DNA of 64,000 bases from Cinnamomum chago. Its lineage: Eukaryota; Streptophyta; Magnoliopsida; Laurales; Lauraceae. This document shows positions 1-35,575 of this stretch, piece by piece. The notes beneath the pieces were generated by a model. It saw only the letters and a list, made by a program, of their open reading frames with translations, did not search any database and had not been told where the DNA came from. The position numbers and the translations under genes are program-made. Numbering within the stretch: position 1 is the first letter of the stretch; each line of letters starts with the position of its first letter. The stretch lies in contig CP142451.1 in NCBI GenBank assembly GCA_038049695.1, forward strand, positions 6,260,001 to 6,324,000. Reading direction: 5' to 3'.

Positions 1-1702
1 GCAACTTCGATATGGCTATTTTATGAATTCTTCAATCTCTTTCATCATATATACTAGTTATGGCTATTTTATGAACTTTTCAGTTTCTTCCATTTTATAA
101 CCTTCTGTTCTCTTCTTGGTAAAGTAAATTGAAAATATTCCCAAATTGGTAAAAAAAATTCATGAGTGAATTATTGTAATCTGGATCCATATATATATCC
201 GGGTCCATATCTGTATCCATATCTATAATCATAGATTTAATGATTATTTTTATATTTTAAACATATTTTAGTATTTTTTGTTAGTAGAATGTGATTGTTT
301 ATTGGATCAAAGATACTGCCATTAGTTAATTATGAGATGCCTCTGAATAACTTCAAAACTCGGTAATTGTGAGTTTTATAATCTACTTCCTTCTTGAGTT
401 TTTACTTTTTGCTTCACACCAATTAAAAAGAAGTTTTGGGTTGCCAATGATCCTCTTTTTCTTTTTTTTTTAATTCTCTTTTAATGCTTTTGGTAAGATG
501 GGTTTTCAGTTACCCATGAGGGTAAGTATAACAAATGATGTGGGTTTAGCATAAATATTTTTTTGGCTGATATTTTAACTTTGTAGATTCTAAAATCTCA
601 AATTGTAGGATAAACCCAATTTTCATGCAAATTTTTTATATCCCATCTGGAGCATTGTAAGGGACTCTTTTCGTTTGTTAATATTGAGTCGGAATGAATT
701 CTCAAGAAATGTATTCCTTTCAAAATAATTAAAATGAAGAAATAAGGGTGAATATCTGAAATGCAGTGGGGGCCATTTCTCTCTCCACGGAAACAGTTAG
801 AATCGTTGTAGCATAGAACTCTCTATGGTGAAGGTGTTAGAATATAACTTACAAAAATTAATATTGCCCCCCAGAAAGAAAGAAGGATGAATTGTGTATT
901 AGGTATGTGTTAAAAATCAGCCTTCACTTTAGGAACTAAAACTTTTGAACAATTCATAGTTTAGTTCACAAATTGTTCTCGTATAATTATTTTAGATAAG
1001 CAGTATAAATCCATCCATGGAGACTAAATTAAAGATTCAAGCCGCTCAAAAACACTGTAGTCATAATGAATATCTCCAGTCCATATCTAACTCATCAGAG
1101 TTGGCTCCACCTTAACACTGTTCACGATTAAAACAAGGAGCTTTATTTTGACTTTTATTTTAATCACTTGTTTTAGATGCGATTAATCTAATGGTGCTCC
1201 AGAGGGATTAGTCCAGCTCAAAGGGTTAAAAACGCTCCGTTAGCCAAAAAAAAAAAAATCTTGAATGCTCCCAACTTTAATTTAAGTGAAATTCGGCATG
1301 CACTTAACAAATAAATAATGTCAGTTATTTTGAATGGTTTGGATGTGATCCAAGTGATGGATTCATGGCAAGAACTCGGACAAATTAGTTATCTGAATCC
1401 AATGACAAATCGAAGAGCTAATTAAATTAACCAATCCCATCAAATCTTTAAATCAAGACTAGATCTCTTATTATGAATTGTAAGCTCAATGTAAATTGGT
1501 TTAACTGCAAACTAAAATAACTATCAACAACACCAATATACAAAGACAAGAGTTTTGGCAATTTACAATGAATAGAAGTCAAAAAAATGAGAGAAATTTG
1601 GAGAGAACTTCCAAGGAAAGGTTGCCACCTTAACACATTCAAAGAAACAGTTATAACTGATTCTCATATAGCAAGGAATACTTTCTTTTATCACACATTT
1701 AC
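1..1702. other. Intergenic DNA upstream of NAD-ME1
   Basis: I see no open frame with protein-like content here. The stretch is AT-rich and must include the promoter and 5' leader of the malic enzyme gene, but no convincing TATA box stands out at a normal distance from the ATG. The only recognisable item is a SINE-like 3' tail near 1198-1257, listed separately. Confidence 0.6.
1198..1257 (+). mobile_element. SINE 3'-tail fragment with poly(A)
   Basis: This segment (GGGATTAGTCCAGCTCAAAG, then a CTCCGTTAGCC box and about 13 A) matches the 3' tail of the SINE-like copies at 37647-37850 (minus) and 39423-39590 (plus). No tRNA-like 5' part with A and B boxes is visible upstream, so it is probably a 5'-truncated or diverged copy. 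No target-site duplication was found. Confidence 0.6.
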
Positions 1703-26702
<25,000 letters not shown>

Positions 26703-28511
26703 AAGTGACTTTCTACTCAAAACAGTTAAATCTCAAGGATGGACATCAAAGCTAATAGAGGTAATTTGTATGGTTTTTGCACATGCCAAATCAATTTCTA
26801 TTTGGCATTTGACATAGTGATCCTCCATATGTATCTGAGGGTTTTTTTTCCTCCTGCCCAAACCTGTTGGGTGCAGGCCCTCCACAACTTTGTATTGAAA
26901 GATGTAATGATGATGTGTTTTCTTTCATACACAAATGTCACTGGTTTAGCAAATCCAAATATGCACATTTTCTTTTGGCTACCTTTTTCGCTCAAAGATA
27001 CTAGGTAGGATACTTTGATGGAAATGATTTTCAGTAATGGAACATTCACGGTGTGAGCCATAGTATGAGCAACTTGCATATCAAAGACTGCAGGTTGGGG
27101 TGTCCGGCCCTCTCTCCATTTTTGGGGTCTAAGCGTATCAGATTGAGAGTTTCAAGAGTCGGCTCTGATACCATTTCTCACGTCCCACCCCTACATGCAT
27201 GCATGATATTGTCCGCTCATTCCTCTCTATAGTCGATGTGGCCCATGTGGGACTCCGGGGTGTTACATTTTCATATTTGTAACATCCTTATTCTCCTTAG
27301 ACTATCTGGAATTACTTTTGACAACTGCTTAATACAAGTTGCTTTCTGATCCCATACTTCTTTAGAATTCATTTTTTAAGAGAATCTAAATTATAAAGCC
27401 AAGAGTTAACTCTTGGATGAATGTTGATCATGGAGGAATAGGCCGATGGAAAGGTTTCATTGTGGATTAGATTTTGGGGAAAAAAAATTCAGTCCAACTG
27501 GAGCATCTCAATCCTTGATTGGAGAGCGTCAAATTTTAACAATTTATAAAGCTACATGTTTTTTTTTCTCAATCCAATGGTAAGTATAGGTTCAATAAGT
27601 GTAATGGGATGACAAAAAGATCTCACTGGGGATCAGATTTTGTGGATAAAAAAAATACATTTGAATCATCCCAGCCCTTGATTTAAGAGCCTAGAAATGC
27701 ACACATGTGCATTCAGAGGCTTTTGTGACCTTTGCATCTAAACCATAAGAGATGCTCTTGATACAAACCGTGAGAGGTATCTCTCAGAAGAACATCTTTG
27801 ATATATACTAGCACAAACACACGCACGCACACAGATTTAAATCTATTTATGTGGGTAACATTTTAAAGATCTAAGCGGTTCACATAATACTTCAACCCAT
27901 TTTTACGCTAGTGGACCCAAGATCTGTTTTCATTTTAGTGATGTTCACCATTGGATTGAAGAAAATGTGATCAAATTATGATTGCTTTCAATAAACGATA
28001 CTGATAAGAAAAACTACTAACAGATTATTACTTTTACTAAATCACTCACTTTAATAAAGCATGACCCGCATTCTATGGACCCTAACATTCTATTTAATGT
28101 TCAGTTGGTTCTCCCTTCACTGCATGGAGTTTCATTCAATTGGGAGATTTTCACCATTGAATTGGATGATCATGATTTGAATTGTGCTTCAATTCAAGTA
28201 TTTGAGCCTCAATTTCGAGTTCAGATCCAACCCTGTTCTTTGGATTTGTGTCTTTTAATTTTAAACTAGGGTTAGATTACTGGCCGTTAACCTTGGCCCA
28301 AGTCGGGTTCTGGTCTGTGTATGGGTCCCTTGTTAGGAATTCAGGTTCTAGACATGACCTATAATTGTTTCAAAACAAGTAAAGACTTTGGAACATCGGA
28401 CAGGATAACATTGCAAGGTTCACAGGGGAGAATCATTGGTTATTGTCATTTTTCTGCAGCTGAAACTGATCATCAGATGGAACCAGAAAGATTGAACCAT
28501 TGAAGACCCTA
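26703..28511. other. Intergenic DNA 3' of NAD-ME1
   Basis: Holds the 3' UTR of the malic enzyme gene and unclassified DNA. The stretch 27095-27275, with GGCTCTGATACCATTTCTCA and ATGTGGGACTCCGGGGTGTTACA, looks like a common LTR-derived fragment, but no partner LTR is present. No gene is visible. Confidence 0.5.
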
Positions 28512-28520
28512 TTTTTGGTT

Positions 28521-28730
28521 AAGTCCGGATAACCAATCGCAAATATTACACCTTCACCGTGAGTGGACTAATAACAGTCCGTCACGTCATCGAAAAATTT
28601 AGGTGATTTTGAAGTTTAAAAAAGTTTAAATCAATGAAAGAAAATCACCTAAATTTTTAGATGACGTGGCGGACTGTTATTGGTCCACTCACGGTGAAGG
28701 TATAACGAATACGATAGGCTATCCGGACTC
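28521..28730. mobile_element. Palindromic Mutator-type MITE, 210 bp
   Basis: The two halves are almost perfect inverted copies. Arms start AAGTCCGGATAACC on the left and, read from the right, GAGTCCGGATAGCC; the inner arms share CACCTTCACCGTGAGTGGAC and AAAATCACCTAAATTT. The flanks are TTTTTGGTT (28512-28520) and ATTTTGGTT (28731-28739), a 9-bp duplication with one mismatch, as expected for Mutator-like transposition. Single-stranded, it would form a ~95-bp hairpin. Confidence 0.85.
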
Positions 28731-29587
28731 ATTTTGGTTTCATGGTGTCAAACTGCTTGAGATTTCTGTGGCCTTAATTCCTGAAGTTGTGAGAAAACAT
28801 GAATATGGAAATTTAAAAAGAAGATAATGATGACTTGAGGCTTGATGATTTTGATCACCCGTCCTTGTATGGAATCTTCATCATTTCTCTATCAGCATGA
28901 AGAAAAATTATATGACGACAGGAACTCCTGTCCTTTATACATGTTGTGTACCACAATAGAATAGGCAGGAATAAGTAGTTGGCAACCACTTACTCTAAAA
29001 GCTTAAGCTGATATCTAGCGGTATAACATTGTATATCAAGGTTACAACACAATATAAAAGAAAAGTCGGCACAAATTGTCATTGTAAAAGAATGAAAGCG
29101 GTTCTGAGAGAATGCTCAATGCAATCCCCTTTGAGGGTCGACTGTTGTTCATATATATATATATATATATAGGGGCTCAATTCCCTAATTACAATCAATT
29201 AAGTATCTCAGATCCTAAACTGTAGCAACAAACTAAGTATTATCCTTTGACTAAGTACAATACAATAAATGGGCTTAAATGGGCCTGCTGAGATTAAATG
29301 GGCCTGCTGAGATTGGGTTTGGATTGACACAAATCACATGTAATCACTCACAACTCACCAAATGAGAGAAATAGTATGCCCAATGGATGATAGGTCAACC
29401 AAAAACCCTAGGGATGATTTATTACAAGAGTTGATTCACAAACACCTAAAAAAAATATGATCAGACCTTTCTAGTGCAAGCATGTTATACGTTCCTCAAA
29501 AGAAAGAAGCCCTTAAAAACTAATTAATTCAAACCGCAAGTTTTTAAGAATAAAAGCCATCAAAGATAGTGTCTATGAATTGGAAGC

Positions 29588-29618
<31 letters not shown>

Positions 29619-30262
29619 TGTTGAACTTTCCTGTGCTCAGCCAGAACAAAAGAAAGTAGTGGGCCCCAAAGGCTCGTTGACCCTTTTAAGTAGGGTATAG
29701 GCCCATGGCTGACGTGGGCAGTTGAAGGCTGGGCCTTTGAGTGAGCTTGGCTATAAAATCAGCTGTCCAAAGTTAAGCTCTTTGATTTTTTGAGGACCCT
29801 TGGACCCTTAGCCTGTCCTCTCAAAGTGCCAATTAGTTTTGGGCTAATTCATCTGTGTCATCCATCACACCTGCATCAGTAAGCTAGAACAAGATTTTAT
29901 GCCACAATAATATGTTTTCTTAGCTATCCTTTGGACACGAGGATTTTTGACTGGATTGATCAAATCTCTGGGTCGATGAATTCATATCTAATAACTCATT
30001 TATAGATTGGTTAGGATTTGTTTTTTCACAAATTCATGGATTTATGATGAATCTCGAGAAGGTGTGAACTTTGGAGTTGAAATCTAATTCTACCCAAGAA
30101 AGCATCAGATGCAACATCTGAAATCCAAAGAGTGGATTTCTACATGGAGAATCTCCATTCAAAAGAATCAAAACCCTTGCCATTCTTCTCCTATTGTATC
30201 TTTCTCAACATGTATGAAGTTTGAGCAAGTCTACACATTTAATGTGATAATGGTTTTACATT
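28731..30262. other. Intergenic DNA with microsatellites
   Basis: No gene. Around 28977-29050 is one end of the foldback family found intact at 46488-46752 (AACCACTTACTCTAAAAGC). An (AT)n run lies at 29151-29171 and a (GA)n run at 29591-29618. Confidence 0.6.
29591..29618. repeat. (GA)14 microsatellite
   Basis: Perfect GA dinucleotide run of about 28 bp in intergenic DNA between NAD-ME1 and the P450 gene. Confidence 0.9.
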
Positions 30263-30896
30263 TGTGTGGGGATAATTTCATAATACCGAGATCGTGTTGA
30301 GCTTCGGTAACAGTACCAGCCAGGCGGCTTGTCTCGGTTCAGTGAACAGTATCGGCCAGACAGCTCATCTCGGCCAAGTGCTTCACCTCGGCCAGGTACT
30401 CCCACCTCGGCCATGTGCTTCATCTCGGCCAGGTGCTCCATCTAGGCAGCAGTGCCAGATGACAAGACATCCACGCTGCAGTACGAACTGACAAATAGGA
30501 TGGGCGTCGAACGGTCGAATCCACCAGAGATCGAGGTATGGGCAGATAGGACATCCCCTTTTCACCTACCTCCACTAAGGAAGTTCCCGATTTGACTTCT
30601 CCCTGCATATATACAGGCAAGAGGTAAAACCCAAGGGGGATGCAAAAAAAAAAAAAAACAGGAGAAGTTCAGATACATAAGGACCCCCCTGACTCTAAGC
30701 TCTCTCTCTTTTTCTCTACCTCACTTCACTCTTTGTTTAGTGACGACACTAACTCAGGCGTCGGAGGGTCTTGCGCTGACTGCAGTCAGGGTCCCTGACC
30801 GTTGCTTCTCCTCTCCTTTCAGGTTTTCAGTCAGCTAATCCTTCCCAAAAGTTCTACATTCATCTAAGTAAGTCTGCGAGATTTCTTGCACTTACA
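30263..30896 (+). repeat. 5' LTR (634 bp)
   Basis: Contains repeated TCGGCCA words (30350-30435) and a TATATA box near 30607 that would serve as the element promoter. It is about 60 bp longer than the 3' copy because the 3' copy lacks part of the central region. Confidence 0.9.
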
Positions 30897-31223
30897 ATTG
30901 GCGCCGTCTGTGGGAAATAATACAAAAACGCCATGCCTTCGAGAGTTAAGAAGGGCGGAGAATCATCAAAGGCCTTACCACTGCCACCACTTGTGTTGCC
31001 AGAGCAACCGTCGGTCCCTCGCTAGAGGAGATCCCGGGCAAGATCTGGTCCAGCAGGCGTCGAGAGGCATGTGTCTCAGTTAGGTTCGCCTTCAAAGGAG
31101 GTGACAGCACCTCCCAGGCAAAATAACCTTCAACTGAAGTAGCTCAGGCAAGACGACCTTCAACTGAAGTAGCCCCGGCAAGACAATCTTCAACTAGAGC
31201 CTCCCGGGCGAAATAAAACTCCA

Positions 31224-31583
31224 GTGCCATCCAAATATCGTCAGTCCCATCACCGGATTGACAGTGAAGATGATGATGCCAACTCTCTCCTCACGGGTAT
31301 CAAGGCCCGAAACCTTGTTATCCAAGAGCAAGACGAGTTGATTCGTCACCTCCAGCAGCAGCTACGAGAAAGGGCGGCAACTCCAGTCTTGTCCCCTAGG
31401 CGTAACCGAACTGTGGGGCAGAAGATAAAGAAAAAGTCACCAAGACAGAAGAACAACCATAGGGACAATCCCTTGGTTCATCTTGGAAAGTCTTCATCGA
31501 CGGATCCTCGACTGTCAAAAGTCAGGCTAAGAGCAACTCAATTTTGGTTGCCTCCGGAAGGCACATACGAAACACCAGGTTAG
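31224..31583 (+). CDS. Short gag-like ORF in the LTR element
   Basis: A 119-codon frame in the retrotransposon interior. It begins MPSKYRQSHHRIDSEDDDAN, has a likely coiled-coil (about residues 34-49, EQDELIRHLQQQLRER) and a basic stretch with KIKKKSPRQKNN. The basic and coiled features resemble the N-terminal part of a plant gypsy gag, but I cannot assign it firmly and there is no zinc knuckle. It may not be translated. Confidence 0.45.
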   Translation: MPSKYRQSHHRIDSEDDDANSLLTGIKARNLVIQEQDELIRHLQQQLRERAATPVLSPRRNRTVGQKIKKKSPRQKNNHRDNPLVHLGKSSSTDPRLSKVRLRATQFWLPPEGTYETPG

Positions 31584-31652
31584 AGAACTCGGTGGGTACC
31601 TCAACAGCTCCGAGGCCTCGGTGATAGCTCCAGCCTCGAACTGCACAGCTTC

Positions 31653-31820
31653 GGCACGGTCCTCTACCATCAGCCTCGGTGGCACGATCCTCTACCATCA
31701 TCCTCGCCGGCACAATCCTCTACCATCATCCTCGGTGGCACGATCCTCTACCGTCATCCTCGGCGGCACGGTCCTCTACCATCATCCTCGGCGGCACGAT
31801 CCTCTACCGTCATCCTCGGT
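31653..31820 (+). repeat. 28-bp minisatellite, six copies
   Basis: Six contiguous 28-bp units of the form GGCACGATCCTCTACCATCA followed by TCCTCGGT, with single-base variants. It lies within the LTR element interior. Less regular CTCGGTTGCAGAACCAGCTC-like words continue to about 32060. Confidence 0.92.
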
Positions 31821-32209
31821 GTCCGCTGCGGCTCGGTTGCAGAAGCAGCTAAGCGATGAGCTCGATTACAGAACCAGCTAAGTAAGTCCTTAAATAGTTA
31901 AGGCACACCTTGTTGCAAAACTCGGTGTCCGCTGCGGCTCGGTTGCAGAACCAGCTCGGACAGCTCTAGCTCGGTGACAGCACCAGCTCGGACCACTCCA
32001 GCCCGGACAACTCCAACTCGCTAACACCAGCTCGGTTACAGCATCAGCTCGATGACAGCACCAGTAACTTCAGCCAGAAAGATTGCACGTCGCCAACCGA
32101 CACCAAGATATAATGTGAGCTCCCAACTCAATATTTAGAAAGCCCTCCCATCTTAATAGCTCGACTTCAAAGAGTTAGAACTCTGAGAAGTCAAAAGCTG
32201 GGGGGTTAT

Positions 32210-32780
32210 TGTGTGGGGATACTTTCTTAATACTGAGATCGTGCTGAGCTTCGGTAACAGTACCAGCCAGGCGGCTCGTCACGGTTCAATGAACAGTATC
32301 GGCCAGACAGCTCACCTCGGCCAAGTGCTTCACCTCGGCCAGGTACTCCCACCTCGGCCAAGTGCTTCACCTCGGCCAGCTACTCCCACCTTAGCCACGC
32401 TGCAGTACGAACTGATAGATAGGATGGGCGCCGAAAGATGGGACATCCCCTTTTCACCTACCTCCACTAAGGAAGTTCCCCATTGGACTTCTCCCTGCAT
32501 ATATACAGGCAAGAGGTAAAAACCAAGGGGGATGCAAAAAAACAGGAGAGGTTCAGATACACAAGGACTCCCCTGACTCTAAGCTCTCTCTCTTCTTCTC
32601 CACCTTACTTCACCCTTTGTTCAGTGATGGCACTAACACAGGTGTCGGAGGGCCTTGCGCCGACTGCAGTCAGGGTCCCTGACCGTTGCTTCTCCTCTCC
32701 TTTCAGGTTTTCAGGCAACTAATTATTCCCAAAAGTTCTACATTCATCTAAGTAAGTCCGCGAGATTTCTTGCACTTACA
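32210..32780 (+). repeat. 3' LTR (571 bp)
   Basis: Matches 30263-30896 apart from scattered substitutions and an internal deletion of about 60 bp. It ends TTGCACTTACA, followed by the ACATT duplication. Confidence 0.9.
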
Positions 32781-33017
32781 ACATTTATCTTTCAAGTGAA
32801 TACACGTTAGTGTAAATGATCACACATAATCCAGCAAACATCAAAACAAAAACAAATTCCTGAAACAAAGAATTCTTGCAACCAATAGCTATTTAAACAT
32901 AATACTTTTATTAGCAGATTTTAGAATCTTTCAGGTGAAATTGAGTTCGGAAATATGATCACTTCACACATTCAAATATTACAAACTCTAGTCAAATCCT
33001 TAGATACAGAGGTGCCC

Positions 33018-35575
33018 TTAAGTAAAACATGGCCTCGCAACTAAGATCAATTCGTCTATTCTGTGCATGGTGATGCCAAAAACTTCAGTCATGTTTAGAT
33101 CTTTCGCATCAATGCCATGGGGAAGCTCCCAGTCAAAGCTGTGGAGAAGCTGAGCAAGAGCAAGCTCAATAGTAGCTGCTCCAAATATGATTGCAGGGCA
33201 CCCTCTCCTCCCAGATCCAAATGGTATAAGTTCAAAATCCTGCCCCTTATAATCCATAGAACTGCCAATGAATCTATCTGGGTCAAAAACTTCTGGATTC
33301 TCCCAGGATTCTGCGTCCCTTCCTATTGCCCAGGCATTGACAAAAATTCGTGTTTTGGCAGGAATTTCATACCCTTCTATGATCACTTCTTCCATGGACT
33401 CTCTTGGGACTAATACTGGAGCCGGAGGATGCAGCCGGAAGATCTCCTTGATTACTGCTTTCAAGTAGTGTAGTTCTTGCAAATCACTCTCTAACACTAT
33501 GCTTTTGTCTCCCACAACTCTTTGAACTTCATCTTGTGCTTTCTTCATTACTCTTGGGTTTGTAATTAATTCTGTCATTCCCCAATCCAAAGTTATGAAA
33601 GTTGTATCAGTTCCTGCAGCAAACATGTCCTACAATGACCAATAAAAAGGAAGTCAAGCAGCTTGGATTCATAGACCTGACTAATGAAGTGACTCAGAAA
33701 ATGATACTCAGTTCGGTTGGCAAGTTGACTCAGTAGATTGTGGCCATTTGGTGAATTTGTGGGACAGTAAAACCCATGATTGCTACTGTTAGCTTTGTAC
33801 ATCCATTTTAGAATTTTCAGAAATCACCATATTGGGCAGAGTCTTCTTTATTTATCTTGACAGTGATCTCTTCTGAGTTTTAGGATCTGCTCACGTACTT
33901 GTAAATGGGGGAACTTTTTAAGGAGTATTTAAGAGCTGAGGAATGAAGGATCTAGATTCTAGGGTGGGGATATAGATGAGACTATCACTTTCTTTAGATC
34001 TAATTTAGCAGGATGGGGGGTGGTGGGTGACCATTTTTTCATCAATGTGTAGATTATTTGATGGCATCTTGTGAATCTTGACCTTTAAACCTCATCTTTA
34101 AACCAATCTGATTGATCACTGCTTAGGGCCCATTTTAGTTGAGGACAAAGTAGGAATGGAATAGAATTCAACTGTCTTACTTGGCTAGAAATTAGGAATC
34201 TTGAGTGGAAATCATTCATCACAATATCATTGAATCGGAAACTTTAGTCATGAGAATGAAGCAGAAGTGGTGTGAAGTTAAAAAAAAAAAATGCTTTCTC
34301 TGGAATCTTAAAATTTTGAAAATGGCATTCCGTTGACCAAACACGATCATCAGACAGAAAAATTCACCTCAGCAGTGAGCCCTGATTCCTTGCCATGTAG
34401 GGTCAATCTATTTTCAGGAATCAATAAAATCTTTGAACCAAATGGATCATAGGAATCCTTGGAATTTAATTTGGATTAATTAGAAAAGCTTCTCTAGCTA
34501 ATTGAGTTGTACTCTCTGTGACTAAGTGAGTTTGTCTCTACTGAATGAATCTCTAGTTCTAGTACAAACTCAACCAACTTAACTTCCAAAATGAAGAGAG
34601 AGAAGAAGAATTCTTACTAACCAAAATGACAGCCTTGATATTATCCATGGTGAGCGGCATATCAAGACTGCCGTTCTTCTGTACATCGAGCAAAACATCA
34701 ACAAGATCTTTGTGCTCCTCTATTGCTCTCTTGGGATCGCGATGTTCCTCAATTATCTCATCGAAGAAGCGGTCAAAGCGTCGAAAGGTCTCCTCTAGTC
34801 TCTTCTTCATGCCAGTTATAGAGCTAATCCAATCCATAGATGGGAAGAAATCTCCCACACTGAATCCTCCAAGCAATACTTGATACTCCTCAAGCATCTT
34901 CTGAAACCCATGTCGATCATAGTCCCCGCCTTGGGAGAAATCTCTTCCAAAGGCGACCCGGCAAAGCACATCATTTGAGTAGAGTCCAAGCTTCTTGGTG
35001 AGGCTAACCGGGTTAGGATATGACGATGCAATGCGGTGGACTAGACGTGCTGCCTCTTGTTCTCTTACAAAACCATATGATTGCACCCGCCGCGCACTCA
35101 GCAGCTCAAGTATGCAGATCTTGCGTACATGCCTCCAGTAAGCTCCATAAGGAGCAAAGACGATGTCGGTGCAATCATAAAAGAGGTGTTTTGCAGAGAA
35201 GATCTGAGGCCTACTTGAAAGCGCAAGGTCATGTGTCTTTAACACTTCCTTTGCCATTGCCGCCGATGAGACAACAATGGTTGGGACCTCACCTAGTTTT
35301 AGGAAGATGATTGGGCCAAATTTTTGTGAAAGCCGCTGGAGGGAGAGATGGGGCATGTTTCCCAGCTGATGAAGGTTGCCTATAATAGGCAGCTTTGATG
35401 GGCCTGGAGGGAGTTTAGGTGGTCTTCTTCTTGTGCCATTGCTTTTGCTTTCATTTGTCTTCTCCTTTGAGGATTGCCTTAGTAAGATCACAACAAGAGT
35501 AGATGCAAGGAGTAAGGAAACTAGGATGGTTTGGAGGGGTGGTGTTGTTTCCCTTAGCAATTGCAAGAAATCCAT
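33018..35575 (-). CDS. Cytochrome P450, CYP71 clan
   Basis: A membrane-anchored ER monooxygenase; the substrate cannot be told from sequence. Exon 1 is 35575-34622, exon 2 is 33629-33018, and the 992-bp phase-0 intron falls just before the I-helix, the typical CYP71-family position. The protein is 521 aa. I take ATG 35575 as start: the frame continues upstream only to a GTG, and residues 14-32 then form the anchor, followed by the proline hinge LPPGP at 55-59. Other landmarks: I-helix AAGTDTT at 322-328, ExxR at 380-383 (KEIFR), PERF-type DPDRF near 434-438, and heme loop PFGSGRRGCP with ligand Cys462. Ala replaces the last Gly of the heme signature, which is common in this family. The best family guess is CYP71A/AP-like. 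A CTATAAA box about 60 bp upstream of the ATG is a possible TATA. The gene looks intact. Confidence 0.93.
33630..34621 (-). other. P450 intron, no recognised element
   Basis: A 992-bp phase-0 intron with a GTTAGT donor after the ATTTTG codons and a TTGTAG acceptor before GACATG. No transposon or repeat boundaries could be fixed inside it. Confidence 0.7.

Larger units (their letters stand above)
30263..32780 (+). mobile_element. Non-autonomous LTR retrotransposon, 2.5 kb
   Basis: LTRs at 30263-30896 and 32210-32780, both beginning TGTGTGGGGATA and ending TTGCACTTACA, enclose a 1313-bp interior. Flanking pentamers are ACATT on both sides (30258-30262 and 32781-32785), a perfect duplication. 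Directly after the 5' LTR comes the primer-binding-site-like ATTGGCGCCGTCTGTGGGAA, typical of plant Ty3/gypsy elements. A polypurine tract AAAAGCTGGGGGG precedes the 3' LTR. The interior has no protease, RT or integrase, only a short gag-like frame and a minisatellite, so movement would need proteins from another element. Confidence 0.93.

Noticed and set aside
28320-28503. Small open frame of 60 codons at 28321
   Set aside because: No family resemblance, no splice context and repeat-rich surroundings.
30294-30620. Overlapping open frames on both strands around 30.3-30.6 kb
   Set aside because: They lie inside the 5' LTR, are repeated in the 3' LTR and have no protein-family character.
31522-31881. 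Open frames with repeated LGGTILYHHPRR-type peptides
   Set aside because: They are read-through of the 28-bp minisatellite, not a gene.
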